64,000 nt of DNA from Ignelater luminosus (taxonomy: Eukaryota; Arthropoda; Insecta; Coleoptera; Elateridae): contig VTPC01090709.1 in NCBI GenBank assembly GCA_011009095.1, positions 21,650 through 85,649 of the forward strand. The letters are read 5' to 3'. The stretch's first letter is position 1; every line of letters begins with the position of its first letter. The notes under the pieces are model-generated. The model was given only the letters and a program-made list of their open reading frames with translations. It was not told the DNA's origin and did not search any database. This document shows positions 34,480-46,516 of this stretch, one piece after another. The position numbers and the translations under genes are program-made.

Positions 34480-36420
34480 TTAGTAATTACTAATTATGTA
34501 GTGTTTTAAAGGCACAATCAATAAATCAGTAGTTCGAAAAGGCCTTAGAGGCAATTTCATTTTGATATGCCCTTTTTGCAGTAGCACTTTCTGTATAGAA
34601 AATTATTGTTATTTAGGCTTGTCAGGTACAGAATCTGGTGCACTCTATGAGATTCAGTTCTACAACAAGCAAGTTTGGAACTTCGAGCATTAATTACTTC
34701 AGTGACAAATGGAACCTTCAAGTCTTGGTAAAGCGTTGGGTTGGACACGTACCATGGTGCATTGGTAAGCATGCGTAATATTTTGGATTGGTACCTTTGG
34801 ATAATGGAAATGCTTGATTTACTTGCACGTCCTCATAATTCAATCCCATACGTCCATAGGGGTTTAAGTATGGTAGTATAGAGTAGGAGCTTGTTTTCTA
34901 AACATAAATTGAATGTTTTGCCTATTAGCCAATATAGTTGTTTCACTTTTAGGTCTATCTGTTTCCTCTTCTTACTGATGTGATTTTTCCATGTAAGTTT
35001 GGGTCCAGATGGAAACCGAGATACTTTGTGGACTGGCCTATTGAAATCACTTCATTGTTAATGTATAGAGGTGGACAGTAATATTTTCTTAATGCGAAGT
35101 CGACTTGTTTAGATTTGGTCTTATTAATTCTAATTTTCCATTTTTTTCCATTGCTGTAGCTGTAGTAAATAATGCTGTAGGATATTGGATGCTCTTGCTG
35201 GATTGGCGTGTGATACTAGAACGGTGTCATCTACAAAAGTCCCTACTGTGATATTTCGAGCAGTTGGCATATCAGCTGTATATAACACGTACAGGATTGG
35301 TCCCAGCACCCTTCCTTGGGGAACTCCAGATTTGATAAGGTAATTCATGGATGCTTCATCATTCACCCTTGTTCTAAACTGCTTGCTGGTTAGGTAGGAT
35401 TTGAGGAGTCTATAATACTTTAACGGGAGGATCTTTGCAATTTTGTAAAGTAATCTAATGTGCCAGACTTTATCAAACGCTTGGCTGACATCTAAGAATA
35501 CAGCGGTGCAGTATTTCTTTTGTTCAAATGCGAGGTATATTACATGTGTTATACGATGAACCTGCTGGACAGTTGAATGGCCTTGTCTAAATCCAAATTG
35601 ATGCTTTGGAATCCATTACTCTGCTGGTAGGTCAGTGTTTATCCTGTGCAATAGTAATCTTTCTAGAAGTTTGGATACAACTGGTAGAAGACTGATTGGT
35701 CTACATGACAAAACTTCATCTGGGTTTCTTCCTGGTTTAGGAATAAATATTATCTCAGCATTTTTTAGCTGTTTGGGCCAGTAGTTAAGCCGTAGAAGTG
35801 CATTGAATAAAAATAATAGAAAAGTCGTACCTTTCTTAGGAAGTTCTATTAACATTTTCGGGCTTATTTTATCTATACCGGGGGCTTTCGTTGTGCTTAA
35901 AAGATCAATTGGTGGTAGATTAGGAGGTATATTAGAGAGGTGTCTAGCTATATCGTCGTCTACTTCGTCATCATTTGGTGTAAATGTAACTGCTAGGTGG
36001 TCAGCAAATAGCTTCGCTTTGTCTTTGTCGCTCCTTGCAGCAGCAGGAAGAGAAGAGTTGCGTACAGGGGGGCTCTGCAGTTTTGGCTCTTTTCTAGATT
36101 TCTAGATTCTGTTATCAACTCCGTTAAGATTCTTTACGTATTCGTTGAACGATTTTTCTCGTAGGTCATAGATTCTCGCTTTTAACTAATTACTCTGGTT
36201 TTCCGTTTTTCTGCTGTAAGTTTTTCAAGTTCCATTGGTAACATGTTTAGAGTGCATTGTGCAGATTGTTTTGAAGTGGCTCGTTGAGCTGCTTCAAAAA
36301 CGTCTGTAAATGTTGCTACTGCTTTGCCAATTTCATTGGGTTCTTTTAAACTTGTATTTAGTTTCACTTTTTCTATAATTCGACTTCGATATTTATCCTA
36401 GTTGGTCTCCTTGGTATGTA
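34480..36420 (-). pseudogene. Jockey-like LINE ORF2 relic (RT to C-terminus)
   Basis: Read leftward: SDKDKAKLFADHLAVTFTP (near 36030), APGIDKISPKMLIELP, FIPKPGRNPDEVLSCRPISL and VVSKLLERLLLHRI. Then come HQFGFRQGHSTVQQVHR, FLDVSQAFDKVWH, SGVPQGRVLGPILYVLY and the catalytic box as TFVDDTVLVSH (usual FADDT) near 35240. After it follow INKTKSKQVDFALR, YLGFHLDP and the end block QRYQSKILRMLTNAPWYVSN near 34760. This is the full set of RT motifs in Jockey order. The N-terminal endonuclease is missing and a few stops and shifts are present, so it is a 5'-truncated dead copy, less decayed than the other LINEs here. Confidence 0.88.
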
Positions 36421-36424
36421 GCTT

Positions 36425-37080
36425 CTTACAAAGTTAAATCAACATCAGTATCATTCTTGCATTATAAGCAACCTTTAGAATTAAGACCATAATCAAATTG
36501 TGGGCTTCGCTCCTCGTTACGTTTTAGGAAGCATATTAGCAGCAGTTTGTTGCAAAACGCATTATTCAAACAATGCCAATTGTTTTAAATTGTCACACCA
36601 TGGTAGTTTAACGCTTTTAGGCAAAGTGGTTTCTTTAAAGAATCATAAAATTGTGAAGTTGTATTTTTATCCATTGGTGTGCATCACTTTGACTAGTGGT
36701 GCCATCTAATAACCAATACATTGCTGTGAATTTTTAACTAATAACGGTCGCGTAAGTTGTAATGAACCCATGTTTTTGGTATGTGAAGTTTTACAGTTTT
36801 TAAAAAATAAATAAGATAAGGAAGGTGTATGTTATGATACCGTATCTTTTGAAATGCCATTATGTAATTATATACAGAGGAAATAAACCGTGGTTCTGTC
36901 GGTGGCTTCAAACTGAAACCACTGTGAGTTTTGCTGCATAATGTATAAAGAAATCTGCACCATTTCCTTCCTTTTATATACTGGGCGGTAGTCAGCGAGA
37001 ATTACATAAATTCAAAGTTATCCAAAACCTAGTCACATAGATAAACCTTTTTTTAGAAATTACGGATCACATCTTCTTGA
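36425..37080. other. Unassigned; may include the left end of the piggyBac relic
   Basis: A plus-strand frame at 36500-36709 has no recognised motif. I looked for a TTAA-bordered piggyBac end here and did not find one that matches the right side. Confidence 0.35.
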
Positions 37081-37083
37081 TTA

Positions 37084-37845
37084 AAATGGCTTTTTCCCAA
37101 ATATATGATTTGGTCGAAAATATATCTTCCGATCTAGAATCTGAATTTGGATCAGATTCTTCTAACAAGGAAGAAAATATAGTTGATAAATTCATTTAAA
37201 CAGACAGGCTGAGAACGAAACCGAAACCACCACATGACTAAGGAGAATCAAAATAAAAATCATGATGGTACAGCTGAAGAAGATGATTTCGGTGCTTGTA
37301 TGAAATACGACAAGGGTAACGGTTTCAAATACAATAGTACCCATTTCGCAGAACATGTCGGTTGAAAAAATATGATGAGAGTGCTGAAGCACCAGTAGGT
37401 TTTTTCTTACTACTCTTTGACGTGTTTGATGATTTGGTACTCGAAACCAATTTATAGCGATACATATTTTTAGAGGAGTCAAACAGGTTTTCAACTACAA
37501 GGACTACTGGTTATCGTATCCTCAGCTTAGAGATGACTACACTTCAAATACCGTAAGTGTCAACACACTCGGTTCATTGTTGATCCATTTTTACCTCAAT
37601 AACAATGCTATTATGCTAGCGGAGGGTAAACCGGGATAAGACTAACTTGATAATGTTCGAAACTGAGGCAGAACTACCATCACATCTATTCAGCTGTTGA
37701 CGAAACTTTAATCAAATGCAAAGGCCATATTTCATTCAAACAATATAGGCCACTGAAACTTATAAAACGGGGTTACGATAAGGTATGGGTAAGATGGGTA
37801 TGTATGCGACTTTCATATCTATACCGGCAAAACGAAGATAAAACA
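37084..37845 (+). pseudogene. piggyBac-like transposase, N-terminal half, interrupted
   Basis: The first ATG at 37084 gives MAFSQIYDLVENISSDLESE, an acidic N-terminus typical of piggyBac proteins. After stops, GFFLLLFDVFDDLVLETN matches the 'FxxLFxDExxxxLVxETNRYA' block. YWLSYPQLRDDY and LLIHFYLNNN follow in other frames. SAVDETLIKCKGHISFKQYR near 37700 contains the catalytic Asp of the 'SVDExMxxFKGR' motif, followed by LKLIKRGYDKVWVRW. The frame ends at YTGKT where a solo LTR-like repeat begins (37846). The protein resumes at about 39230. Confidence 0.82.
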
Positions 37846-39174
37846 TGTTAAGATCATTTATTAATTATTGTTCTGGTTAGCATTATGCTAAATCTCGTTT
37901 ATCATTTATTATAATAATGCATATAAAATTATTCCGTTCCGAAATTATTAGATGCAAATTGTATTTCGCATTTTATATCTCTGTAAATATTTAATTTTCT
38001 CCTTCTCGGTAAATGTTATTCGCCCCTAGTAAAGTCAAGAAATAGAATATTTGTCTCTTTCTCGCTTCCTCTGTTGCGATTAAACAAAGTTCGAATCTTT
38101 TAAAAATTAAATGTATCTCTATTTTACTATTGCAATTTTCCTTATTCCAAGAATTTTATGATTAATATCAATGCAGCAAATACATGAATCGAGCTTCTTG
38201 ACACTAAATGCATATTAGCTTTACACGGCTACTGCAGGTCAAACCCGTACGAATGAGTAAATTTCTCCACCCTTTACGTGTACCAATAAATGCATGTCGT
38301 CATCCGGGCGAATCATTTTATCGAGAGGAACCGACGCCGCAAGATGGCTTCTGTTTCATGCCGCTTCTTGCATGAGATTTTTTAAAAAGTCTAGTTTGAG
38401 CTCTCGACAAGAACGCATTGCGTTCCTTCCGTTCTGTAATACCTGGGGATCTTCCCTTTGGAAATTTCTGAAGTTGCGAGATCCAACAGTTTGGATAAAA
38501 CTACCGGGGTTATATAATCTAACCTGAATCGAACATAGTATTTCGGATTGTAAGAGTGTTGCGTCTCCAGTGCATCCAACACAAAGTTTCCCTGGATTTC
38601 AGGAACTTATCTATTTTATATTTCAGTCTCGTTACTGGATTATACAATCTCCAGAAGGTGTTGTCGTTATTATTATTCTCGTAAACAAGCTTTCTGTATC
38701 GTTCCGTCAAGCATATCTGTGTACATCTGTACATAGCTTTGGGAATCCCCCGCTGGCAGCTGTTGAACCCAGTTTTAATGGTGCGTCGTCTCCAGTGCGC
38801 GACGGAGTTACTACAGCAGCTGTATCTTTAGTGATAGTGAATTTAAAACCAATGTAGTGTTATGCGCAAGTGTTTATAACCATCTACGTGCTTATGTAAT
38901 CGCCACAAAGCGTATTTGGATGTAATTATTCCGTATTGTGATTCACTGTTAGCTGTAAGTTTGCTTTACCTTGTAAATATATTTTCTACGCTATCGAACA
39001 CTTATCAACGTTCTTGAGAAGAACCCTCTGTGCGTTTCATATTGCAAAGTGAGTTGCAATGTTATTATAAACCTCGCAAGGATTTGTTGTCATATATTTA
39101 ACTTAAAATATAAAAAGATATTTTGCTGTCGCTTAAATTTCTCAGGGTCACTAAACTCATTTTTACACGTAACA
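37846..39174 (+). repeat. Solo LTR-like repeat, copy 2 (inside piggyBac relic)
   Basis: Starts TGTTAAGATCATTTATT at 37846 and ends ACACGTAACA at 39174, giving TGTTA...TAACA ends typical of an LTR. The flanking four bases are AACA (left) and AATA (right), a near match to a target duplication. It aligns through its length with copy 1 at 7786-6371. A shared promoter-like block CTACCGGGGTTATATAA lies at 38501-38517. No coding capacity is conserved. The piggyBac transposase is split exactly around it, which supports an insertion. Confidence 0.7.
38511..38517 (+). promoter_or_regulatory. Putative TATA box of the solo LTR (copy 2)
   Basis: TATATAA directly after a conserved CTACCGGGGT. Copy 1 has the same context with TATAAAA (7170-7164, minus strand). 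Conservation between two diverged copies suggests a core promoter, which an LTR would need. Confidence 0.45.
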
Positions 39175-40019
39175 AATAGAACAACTGTTGAGTGAATCTG
39201 TTGTAAAGAAATTGACTGAATCACTGTAAAAAATGGTATCACTTCTCTATCTCGATCATTGTTTTACCATGATCGCATATCTTAAAGATTTTGCAGATAA
39301 AAATATACTTAGTTGTAGAACCGTTAGGGCGGTTAAGGTAAACAGGAGGTTTCCAAAATTACTAACAGATAAAAATCTAAAACACGGCGAAAGTGACTGG
39401 TCCATAAATGAAAATGATGTGCCTTGTCTAAAATGGAAGGATAAAAGGATAATTCAAGTGTTTTCTTCTGTCTACAAGACAACACAGAAATCAAACGAAG
39501 AGAAAAAGATAGAAATCACAAATTAATTCGGTGCTCTCTTACATGATGCGTGCGTTACGTAGACAGGGCGGATATGTTCAAAGCTATCTATGGAATTGAC
39601 ATGAAATCCCACAAATGGTGGCATCGTCTCTTCTGGCACTTTCTTGAGTTACCGTTGTAAAGTTGCATTTTCTACAAAAAATCAACGAATGCAAAAGATA
39701 TAAAATTAAAATTCTTCAGAGTAAGTGTTGCTGCTGATCTTATTCGGGCTACAAAAAGATTTGTGCCTGGCAGAGAATGTAATTTCAAAAAAAAAGAAGA
39801 TGTAAACCATATATAGTTCTTGAAGTGAGAAAAAGTAATGCGTTGCATCTTTCAACTTACGGTACATCAAGAAGGTGTTCTTTATACAGCATGGTTAGTG
39901 AAGCACATAGAGCTAAATGGTCCTGTACATGTAAAGTAGGTTTACGCCTAAATAATGAAAAAACCTGTTTTTGCAGTATCATATGTAAAACTTTTGTAAA
40001 TATACGAGTATATATTTGC
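39175..40019 (+). pseudogene. piggyBac-like transposase, C-terminal half
   Basis: The frame 39233-39526 encodes LDHCFTMIAYLKDFADKN, SCRTVRAVKVNRRFPKLL and VPCLKWKDKRIIQVFSS, matching the 'DNxFTSxxLxxxL' and 'KWxDKRxVxxLST' blocks of piggyBac. Then come ADMFKAIYGIDMKSHKWWHR and LFWHFLEL (near 39600), the block that follows the last catalytic Asp. The tail at 39825-40000 has LEVRKSNALHLSTYGTSRRC, SCTCKV and NEKTCFC, a Cys-rich C-terminal zinc-finger pattern. Stops and shifts separate the blocks. It continues the protein begun at 37084. Confidence 0.85.
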
Positions 40020-40435
40020 TAATAAAGGATTTTTTTCACAATGGTTTTATAGTGAAACCATGTTCTACAGGATAATTGCAAAAAAATTCAGCAAAATAAT
40101 GATTTTAATGTGTATATTGGTAATCTACTCTGCACGGATTTAGTAAAGCCATAGCAATAACAGCAAAATTCCTTTTGAGTACCAGAAAGGGTTAAGTATC
40201 ATAAGGCATAAGGCAAGGAAATCCTTGTTATGTTGCCTCTGTAGACTATTATGAAGGTTAATAAAATATACCAAGCTGCAAGTGATTACACTCGCAAACC
40301 AGGCCAAGATAGCAAAAATAAAACAATCAGATGCCAGAGAAGGTGTTAAAAAAAATGAAGCCCGAGTTCCCTTAAACAGCCTTTCTAATACCACTGGAGT
40401 ATAGGTAAAGAGTGACAATGAGAAAAGGGGACTTG
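40020..40435. other. Unassigned; flank of piggyBac and Tc1 relics
   Basis: A short palindrome (ATGGTTTTATAGTGAAACCAT) lies near 40040. No coding motif on either strand; the minus frame at 40140-40418 is unsupported. Confidence 0.4.
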
Positions 40436-40439
40436 GGAT

Positions 40440-40745
40440 CCTAGCAAGTGGTAGCCTCGGTACATCGACAAGATTCTAAGCATTTCCATGGCAGTTGAAA
40501 TTGGCCGCAGTTTCATTGTTATGCAGAATAATTCACGATCTCATACAGCAGAAGTAACTAGAAACATTTAGAACCGCGAGATTGAAGTCATAGAGTATTC
40601 ATTTGAAGATGTCTGAAATTTGCTAGACAGAAGGGGTAGAACATGTAAAACTAGTTAACTACAATAAGAATGGCGTCTGGTAATCCATAGCAAGGCACGA
40701 CGGTGTCAGGTAGTGCATCTAAAGTTGGGTTAGAATGTAGTTGAA
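40440..40745 (+). pseudogene. Tc1-like transposase scrap
   Basis: One frame reads RYIDKIL, then EIGRSFIVMQNNSRSHTAEV with TRN following, then IEVIEY and NLLDRRGRTCKTS. This matches the Tc1 block 'YxxEIL ... FxFMQDNARPHTAxxVRN ... IExMEWPxxSPDLNPIEHLWDxLxRRVR'. The second catalytic Asp (in MQDNA) is Asn here, and the SPDLNPIE segment is destroyed. No ends could be identified. Confidence 0.6.
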
Positions 40746-40749
40746 GCTT

Positions 40750-42575
40750 TTCTATCAGCTTCTTGTACGAATTAGTATCTGCTTACCTCAAAATATTGTG
40801 TTCTTTTGTTTAAAATTACTTAAGAAGCGCACTTTTGAGGTTTGGTAGATTCCTCCCGAAACAACCTTGTATTAATTCTACTCGGAACAATATGTAATTA
40901 GTTTAAAAGTAAAATAAATGTGCTCTGTAATCTGAAATGAGGAGCTTTCTGCATTACAAGTTGTATTAAGTAAAATACTTTTAGAAATATATGTGTAATG
41001 TGTATTTACTAGATACTTATTTGTCGTAAAAATCGTTCTGATCAGTGATTACCCATAAATCTGGAAAAGTAAAACAACATATATATATAACAGTGTACGT
41101 GTAAATACTTTTTATGATAACAACTTTTAATATATTACGTATAATAACCTTACTATTATGCCTTCAGAATTAGTATCTATCATTAAATGTTATTGATGAT
41201 ATTAATAAAATTGTTAATTTTCACCTATAAAGTGGCTTATATAGTTTATATCCTTTACACTTAACAATAGATAATTAATAAATCATAATGACAGCTCTTT
41301 ATTGCTTGGTGCCTGCTTAACAAAGTAGTATGAATATATTTAGCGGTAGTTGTGGAGTAAGAGGCAATAATTCTCAGCTTTTAAGCTAAAAATTGTTGTC
41401 GGCTTTCCAATGTATAGAGTTATTTTCGAATCCACCAATTAGGTACCTAGTGAATGGTGCATTATCATGTATAACTAACTACCACCTCACTACTAAACAT
41501 CCATGGCCATTAATTTGTCTCTAATAATGTATAAGTTAACTTCAAATTTGTCTAAGTTTCGAAATGTTGCAGCATACGTTATTTTATGTCTAGAAACCAG
41601 AATAAACATTCAATTAATTGTTAATTGTTTTTATAATAAGCCTAATAAATATTGAAAATCGCTAAATTTGAAAATTTCCGCATTCTGTGACGTAGTAAGC
41701 CTTAATGTTTAATTGGTTCTATAAGCACGCAAGGGGAAATAATGTCGCTTCTCCAATCACCTGTGCCACAACTTGGTATTTTTATAGTACCCTTTACTTG
41801 AAATTCATTTGATCAGGTTATGTATGGAGCACTTAGCGATACTAACTATAGGGTTAGTCGAAACTTCCTTCCGTTACCTTATATCAATGTGTATAAAAAA
41901 TACAAGAAAACTAATAAAATTGGTCTAAAACGTAGTAGTTTCCTTTCTTCCCCATTAAAATATTATTGTTTCTATTATGGATATCAAAATTATTTATGCT
42001 TGTAGTAATGATAATAATATTTATTTTATGATAGGAATTTCAATCTAGCAGAGCAAAGTAAGTGTTTACAGGGTAACGAATATCCTGTTTCAGCACTGTT
42101 GAGATGCAAGTGCATATAAACGTTAACAGCAATTTATCCTCAAAGGATTGTAAACAGTTTATAAATACAAATATTTTATCACAACGTTATTAAAACGTAT
42201 CCTAGCGTAAACAGATTCCTATCGCAAATTATAACATAATGAAGAAAACAAAGAAAACAGTACAAGGAAATTCAACGTGAAATGTTACAGCAACATAAAA
42301 ATAAAGATAAAATAGCAAATTATATTGAGAAATTATAAAATAAAAATATCGTAATAGTTGTTGGCTTGTGATTTTGTTTGTTGCACCGGATTAGATTCAG
42401 TTAGTGGCCTTGGTTTCTGTAATAACAACTCATGTAGCATTGAAATTTGTCAACAAGAAACAATGCTGATGCGAATGGATTTCTGTATGTGTTCAATTAT
42501 AAAAGATATTACAAGTCTAGTATAAAAGAGTAAATGTGGAAAGTAATTTAGTTAATTTTAAATCTTAATTAACAA
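40750..42575. other. Intron sequence without recognised genes
   Basis: AT-rich, only short random frames (for example 41820-42005). No element ends or arrays recognised. Confidence 0.5.
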
Positions 42576-42579
42576 TATG

Positions 42580-45020
42580 TGATAACTGCCCGCGGGTCTT
42601 TCCAAGAACCTTAGCAGGAGGCTTCATGAGAGACAGGCCCACCTTCAAAAATACAATAAGGAGCTGAAAGAGACGGCCGCACTGAGTAAAACAAAGCCCT
42701 GGGGCCGTAATTCAAGAAGAAATCAACAAATATTGGGTTCCTCACGCTATTATCGAATCCTCGAAAGAATTGGATGTTGAATCCCTAATCAGCCAGCCAT
42801 CAGATGTTCTTGAAAAAGTCTGCCTTTATCGCTGGGCTGTCTAAGGCCCGAAACCCACACTGTGCAGACTCCTGAGACAGAACTTATTTCATTACAACTG
42901 GCTAAAGATCCCCACCCTCTTACTTCATCTGGGGAAGATATACTAAATCTATACTTTAGAGAATGTGACAATAATGAACATCTAACTGCAGCAGATAAAG
43001 ACTTGGTGAAACTAATACTTATACAATCTGAAGTATAGACATCCTACTATCAGACTTGACCGGCTCAACGCGGGAGACTCCTAGCTAAGGAAATCACATC
43101 AACATTCGCAGAGTACAGGGCTTGCAAATACAATCTAAAAGATACACCGGCAACGCTGCGCGCAAGGCATTTGGTTATAATCAATGCCAGAATTAATTTC
43201 GGACAAACAGGGTCTAGCTTGCTAACTTGATTCCCCCGTTAACAACAATTCGCCAGAAATCAAAATATTGAGAGGAAGTACAAAAATATTTTCCATGATG
43301 GCGGCTTTCTCTGCAATGGTCCTATCAAATACAATGAAAAGAATACTATCGGCAACATGTTTCAACCCTTCACTGTAGAAGAGATTGGAAACGTTATAGC
43401 TTCCACTAAAGCTAATGCACCAGGTCCTGATAAAATAACAATTGGTAAAGTGGGCACAATAAACATCCACTGGTTTAGTCTTTTGTTTAATATTTGCATT
43501 TTCGCCAGCTACAACTATGACTACTAAATTGCCTGCCAACACATAACATCATTCTGCAATGCCTAATCGAAAGCCTCAAAGAAAATATTAGACCCCATAA
43601 CATTATTACCCTTGATCTCAGAAAGACATTCGACTCTGTGCCTCATTCTACCATATTAAGAGCACTTAAAAGATTCCGAGTTCACCCTAACCTCACTAAA
43701 TGTATATTAAACAACTATCAGGAGTCTTCCACCACTACCTCCTATATGGATCAAATTACTTTTGGAATCCCCATCAGAAGGGAAATAAAGCAGGGTGATC
43801 TATTATCACCCATGCTATTCAATTTAGTAATGAATAAACTACTATCTATCTTACAAAGTCTAGACAATGTTAAGGTTTGAGGACACGATCTTGAAGACTC
43901 AACAATTATTAAAACAATGTCTAACACTTAATCCATCCCAAGTGTACAGCATTGTCAGTTGGCGTGGTGCCGAAACAAAAAAAGTTGATTGTGCGTTCTA
44001 CATCTATTGCTAAAACGGTGAGCGACCAATAACCTTTTTCTAGGCTCAAATTATGGTGAAGATAAAGGGTGCTGATATAGTTACGCTCAAAACCTACTTA
44101 GAGTGAGTTCAGAGAGCCTCACTCAAACCGTACCAAAATTGTATCTATTTCCCAGAATCCTGCCAAAATGTCAATAGCTGACTATTGATCGCAAAACACT
44201 TACAAATGCCGACAAACTCATCTATAAAGCGGTCAAGTACTTATTGATCTTAACCACGAACAATTCCTAATGTCTACATGCATGCTCAAAGAAGGAGAGA
44301 AGACTAGGTTTAATGAGCCTGGTAGAGGCGGTACCTGCTATATTGTTTGGTCGACTAAACAAATTAAGCGCCATTAGAACCCATCCATACCTAGAAACAA
44401 GCGATCTTTTCTTCCGGACGAGATCAAGCATTACTTCATCGATTGTAAACTAGATTATTAAGAAAACGGCCGTACGATGAAAGAGGTGAGGACATTTTGG
44501 TCCAACAGAGAGTTGGAAAAAGATCAAGCATCTACATCCGAAAATGATGGCCGACCCCTCTAGGTTCTAGAGTAGCAGGGATACTATAAAAGCCCTCTAG
44601 ATAAAAGGAAATATTCTGCCTACCAAACGTGCATCGTATAACAGAGGTGAAGAAGTCAGGCGCAAAACTGGATGCCAAAGAATAGAATTGCTTTCACATG
44701 TTCTTGATAACTTATTGGCCACGTATTCGTCGCATAATTTTATCATGAATAAGGTAGCATCTAGGGCTAGGGAAAGAGAATAGTCGGTGGAAGTGTGGGA
44801 CACAGATGGGATTCGAGGTCTGATTTCATTCTCAAGAAAGACAACACAGTAATTGGCTCTCATATGTGTATTTATTGGGAGGGCCCAAGGGCTTACAAAC
44901 TGCCGGAGATACTACAACGAACTACAATTCTGACCTCTTTTTATAGAGTCTCTTAAACAATTTATATTATTTCATTTATTATTGGTGCTAATGGAATATG
45001 GTTGAATAGAAATGATCAAT
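42580..45020 (+). pseudogene. R2-like (site-specific-type) LINE relic
   Basis: Blocks in R2-clade order are visible despite many stops. Near 43360 FTVEEIGNVIASTKANAPGP with DKIT is RT motif region 1-2. LIESLKENIRPHNIITLDLR and KTFDSVPHSTILRALKRF follow near 43570-43680. ITFGIPIRREIKQGDLLSPM with LFNLVMNKLL lies near 43760. The catalytic YADD is lost after the shift near 43880. Further on come KERRLGLMSLVEAVPAILFG near 44290, a GNILPTKRASYNRGEEVRRK run near 44610 and ELLSHVLDNLL near 44700. The last matches the CCHC-like and restriction-like-endonuclease entry of R2/R4/NeSL elements ('LPTKxxxxRG...C..C...E.L.H'), though the Cys residues are largely gone. The copy is dead and not in rDNA. Confidence 0.7.
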
Positions 45021-45265
45021 TATTAGAAATGCTAAACCTACCATCTTGTTTTGTACATAAGTTGGTGAGGAACACCATCAAGGGCAGCACCATGATGCAC
45101 AAAGAGCTTTCTGGTTAGTGCAAAATTATGAAATATAGTTACTGCTGTTAATGAACCAACAGCTTGGGTATCCAATATTGGTATAGTAAGAAAATTCAAA
45201 TAGATCTCTTCAAATTTGTATTGACACCGTACATCTCAATGAATATACCCTAAAGGAGAGATATA

Positions 45266-46513
45266 CGAGGCTTGCTGGAAAAATTTCTGCAAATGGTTAA
45301 GAGAAACACAGATATAATTTGGTAAATGGCTTTATTGTCTTTCAAAATATTCGCCCTTAGCATCAATACACTTTTGCATATGCTCAAACCAATTTACGAA
45401 GCTTTCTCAACGAACTCCGATAGGAGTCGTTACTGAATTTTCGAAGTCAGTCTGTCTGTCTGTTCGCATTTTTGTTTAAATTTTGAAGTATTGACTTCAG
45501 ACTTGGATTCTACATTAGAAACTAAAGGCAACGTGGTGTTTTTGTTTTTTTTTATATCACCTCGGGAACTTGGTTGAAACGGCCGCCGAAGTTTGAGAAA
45601 AAAGTAACAAAATTCGTTGTGATTATTCTTTGCATTTCCAGATGTTTTCAATCTGAAGCTGGTACCACAGAAACCAGTTGCCTAAATGCCTCAACGGCTG
45701 CTTCATGAGAAGAATAACGCTCACCACGCATCTTGTTTTTGATTGTCGGAAACAGAAAGAAGTCATTTGGTTCTAGATCGGGCAAATACGGACGATTCGA
45801 CATCAATTTCACTGTTTCACTGGCTAAAAGGTCGATAGTTTGTAAAGCTGTGTGGGCACTTGCATTGTCCTGGTAAAGAAGGATGCGCCGATTTGGATTA
45901 ATTTTTCTGATTTTAACGATGACTTCCGGCAAACAAATTTTTATATACCAGTCAGCGTTCACGGTTCTTCGGTCCTCTAAAGCTACGGTTGTCACATGTC
46001 CAGAAATAAGGAAGACAGAAGCGATCATTTGCTTTGCAACACTGCGTGATTGAACAACTTTTGTCGGTTTCGACTCACCTTGAAACATCCAGATAGTGGA
46101 TTGTTGTTTAGCTTCCGGCTCGTATGAGTAGATCCAATTTTCATCACCAGCAACAATGTCGTACACTAAATTTGAATGACCTTTTTCGGCATTTCTTTGT
46201 ACCCATTCACACGATTCTTCTTTTGAGCTTCACTCAAATTATGTGGAATCCAGCGTCTGCAAAGCTTCCGTACGTTTCAATGATTATGTAAAATTGAGTA
46301 TATTGCCTTCATGTTAATGCCCAAGGTGATCCCTATTTTACGGTATGTCACATGCCGATCTCGCTCAATCATTTCACGCACAGGATTAACATTAGTGGCA
46401 ACAACAGGGGTGGATGGACGACCTTCACGAAATTCATCACAGAGAAAAGAACGTCCACGCAGGTACTCAGCAAACCAATTGCGGAAATCTTTCCAGCAAG
46501 CCTTGTACATTTC
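45266..46513 (-). mobile_element. Mariner element lacking its 5' end
   Basis: The 3' inverted end CGAGGCTTGCTGGAAAAATT lies at 45266 preceded by TA (45264-45265). The other end is missing: homology stops abruptly at about 46513, where a Gypsy reverse transcriptase begins on the other strand. So the element was truncated by deletion or recombination and cannot move. Confidence 0.8.
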
Positions 46514-46516
46514 CAA
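45640..46516 (-). pseudogene. Mariner transposase, third lineage, truncated and frameshifted
   Basis: The readable N-terminal part is WFAEYLRGRSFLCDEFREGR with PSTP following, then VREMIERDRHVTYRKIGI and SILHNH; the first ~30 residues are absent. After an in-frame stop, LCRRWIPHNLSEAQKK supplies the linker. A frameshift near 46166 leads to MYDIVAGDENWIYSYEPEAK (first catalytic Asp), RILLYQDNASAHTALQT (second) and YLPDLEPNDFFLFPTI (third; DD34D). The C-terminus decays after VVPASDWKH. It differs from the mariners at 4450, 18997 and 26151, making a further mariner lineage in this window. It is inactive. Confidence 0.88.

Noticed and set aside
35803-36105. 100-residue plus-strand frame
   Set aside because: Antisense of the Jockey-like LINE.
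36700-40140. TTAA-bordered ends for the piggyBac relic
   Set aside because: No matching inverted ends with TTAA could be found by eye on both sides, so the element boundaries are not called.
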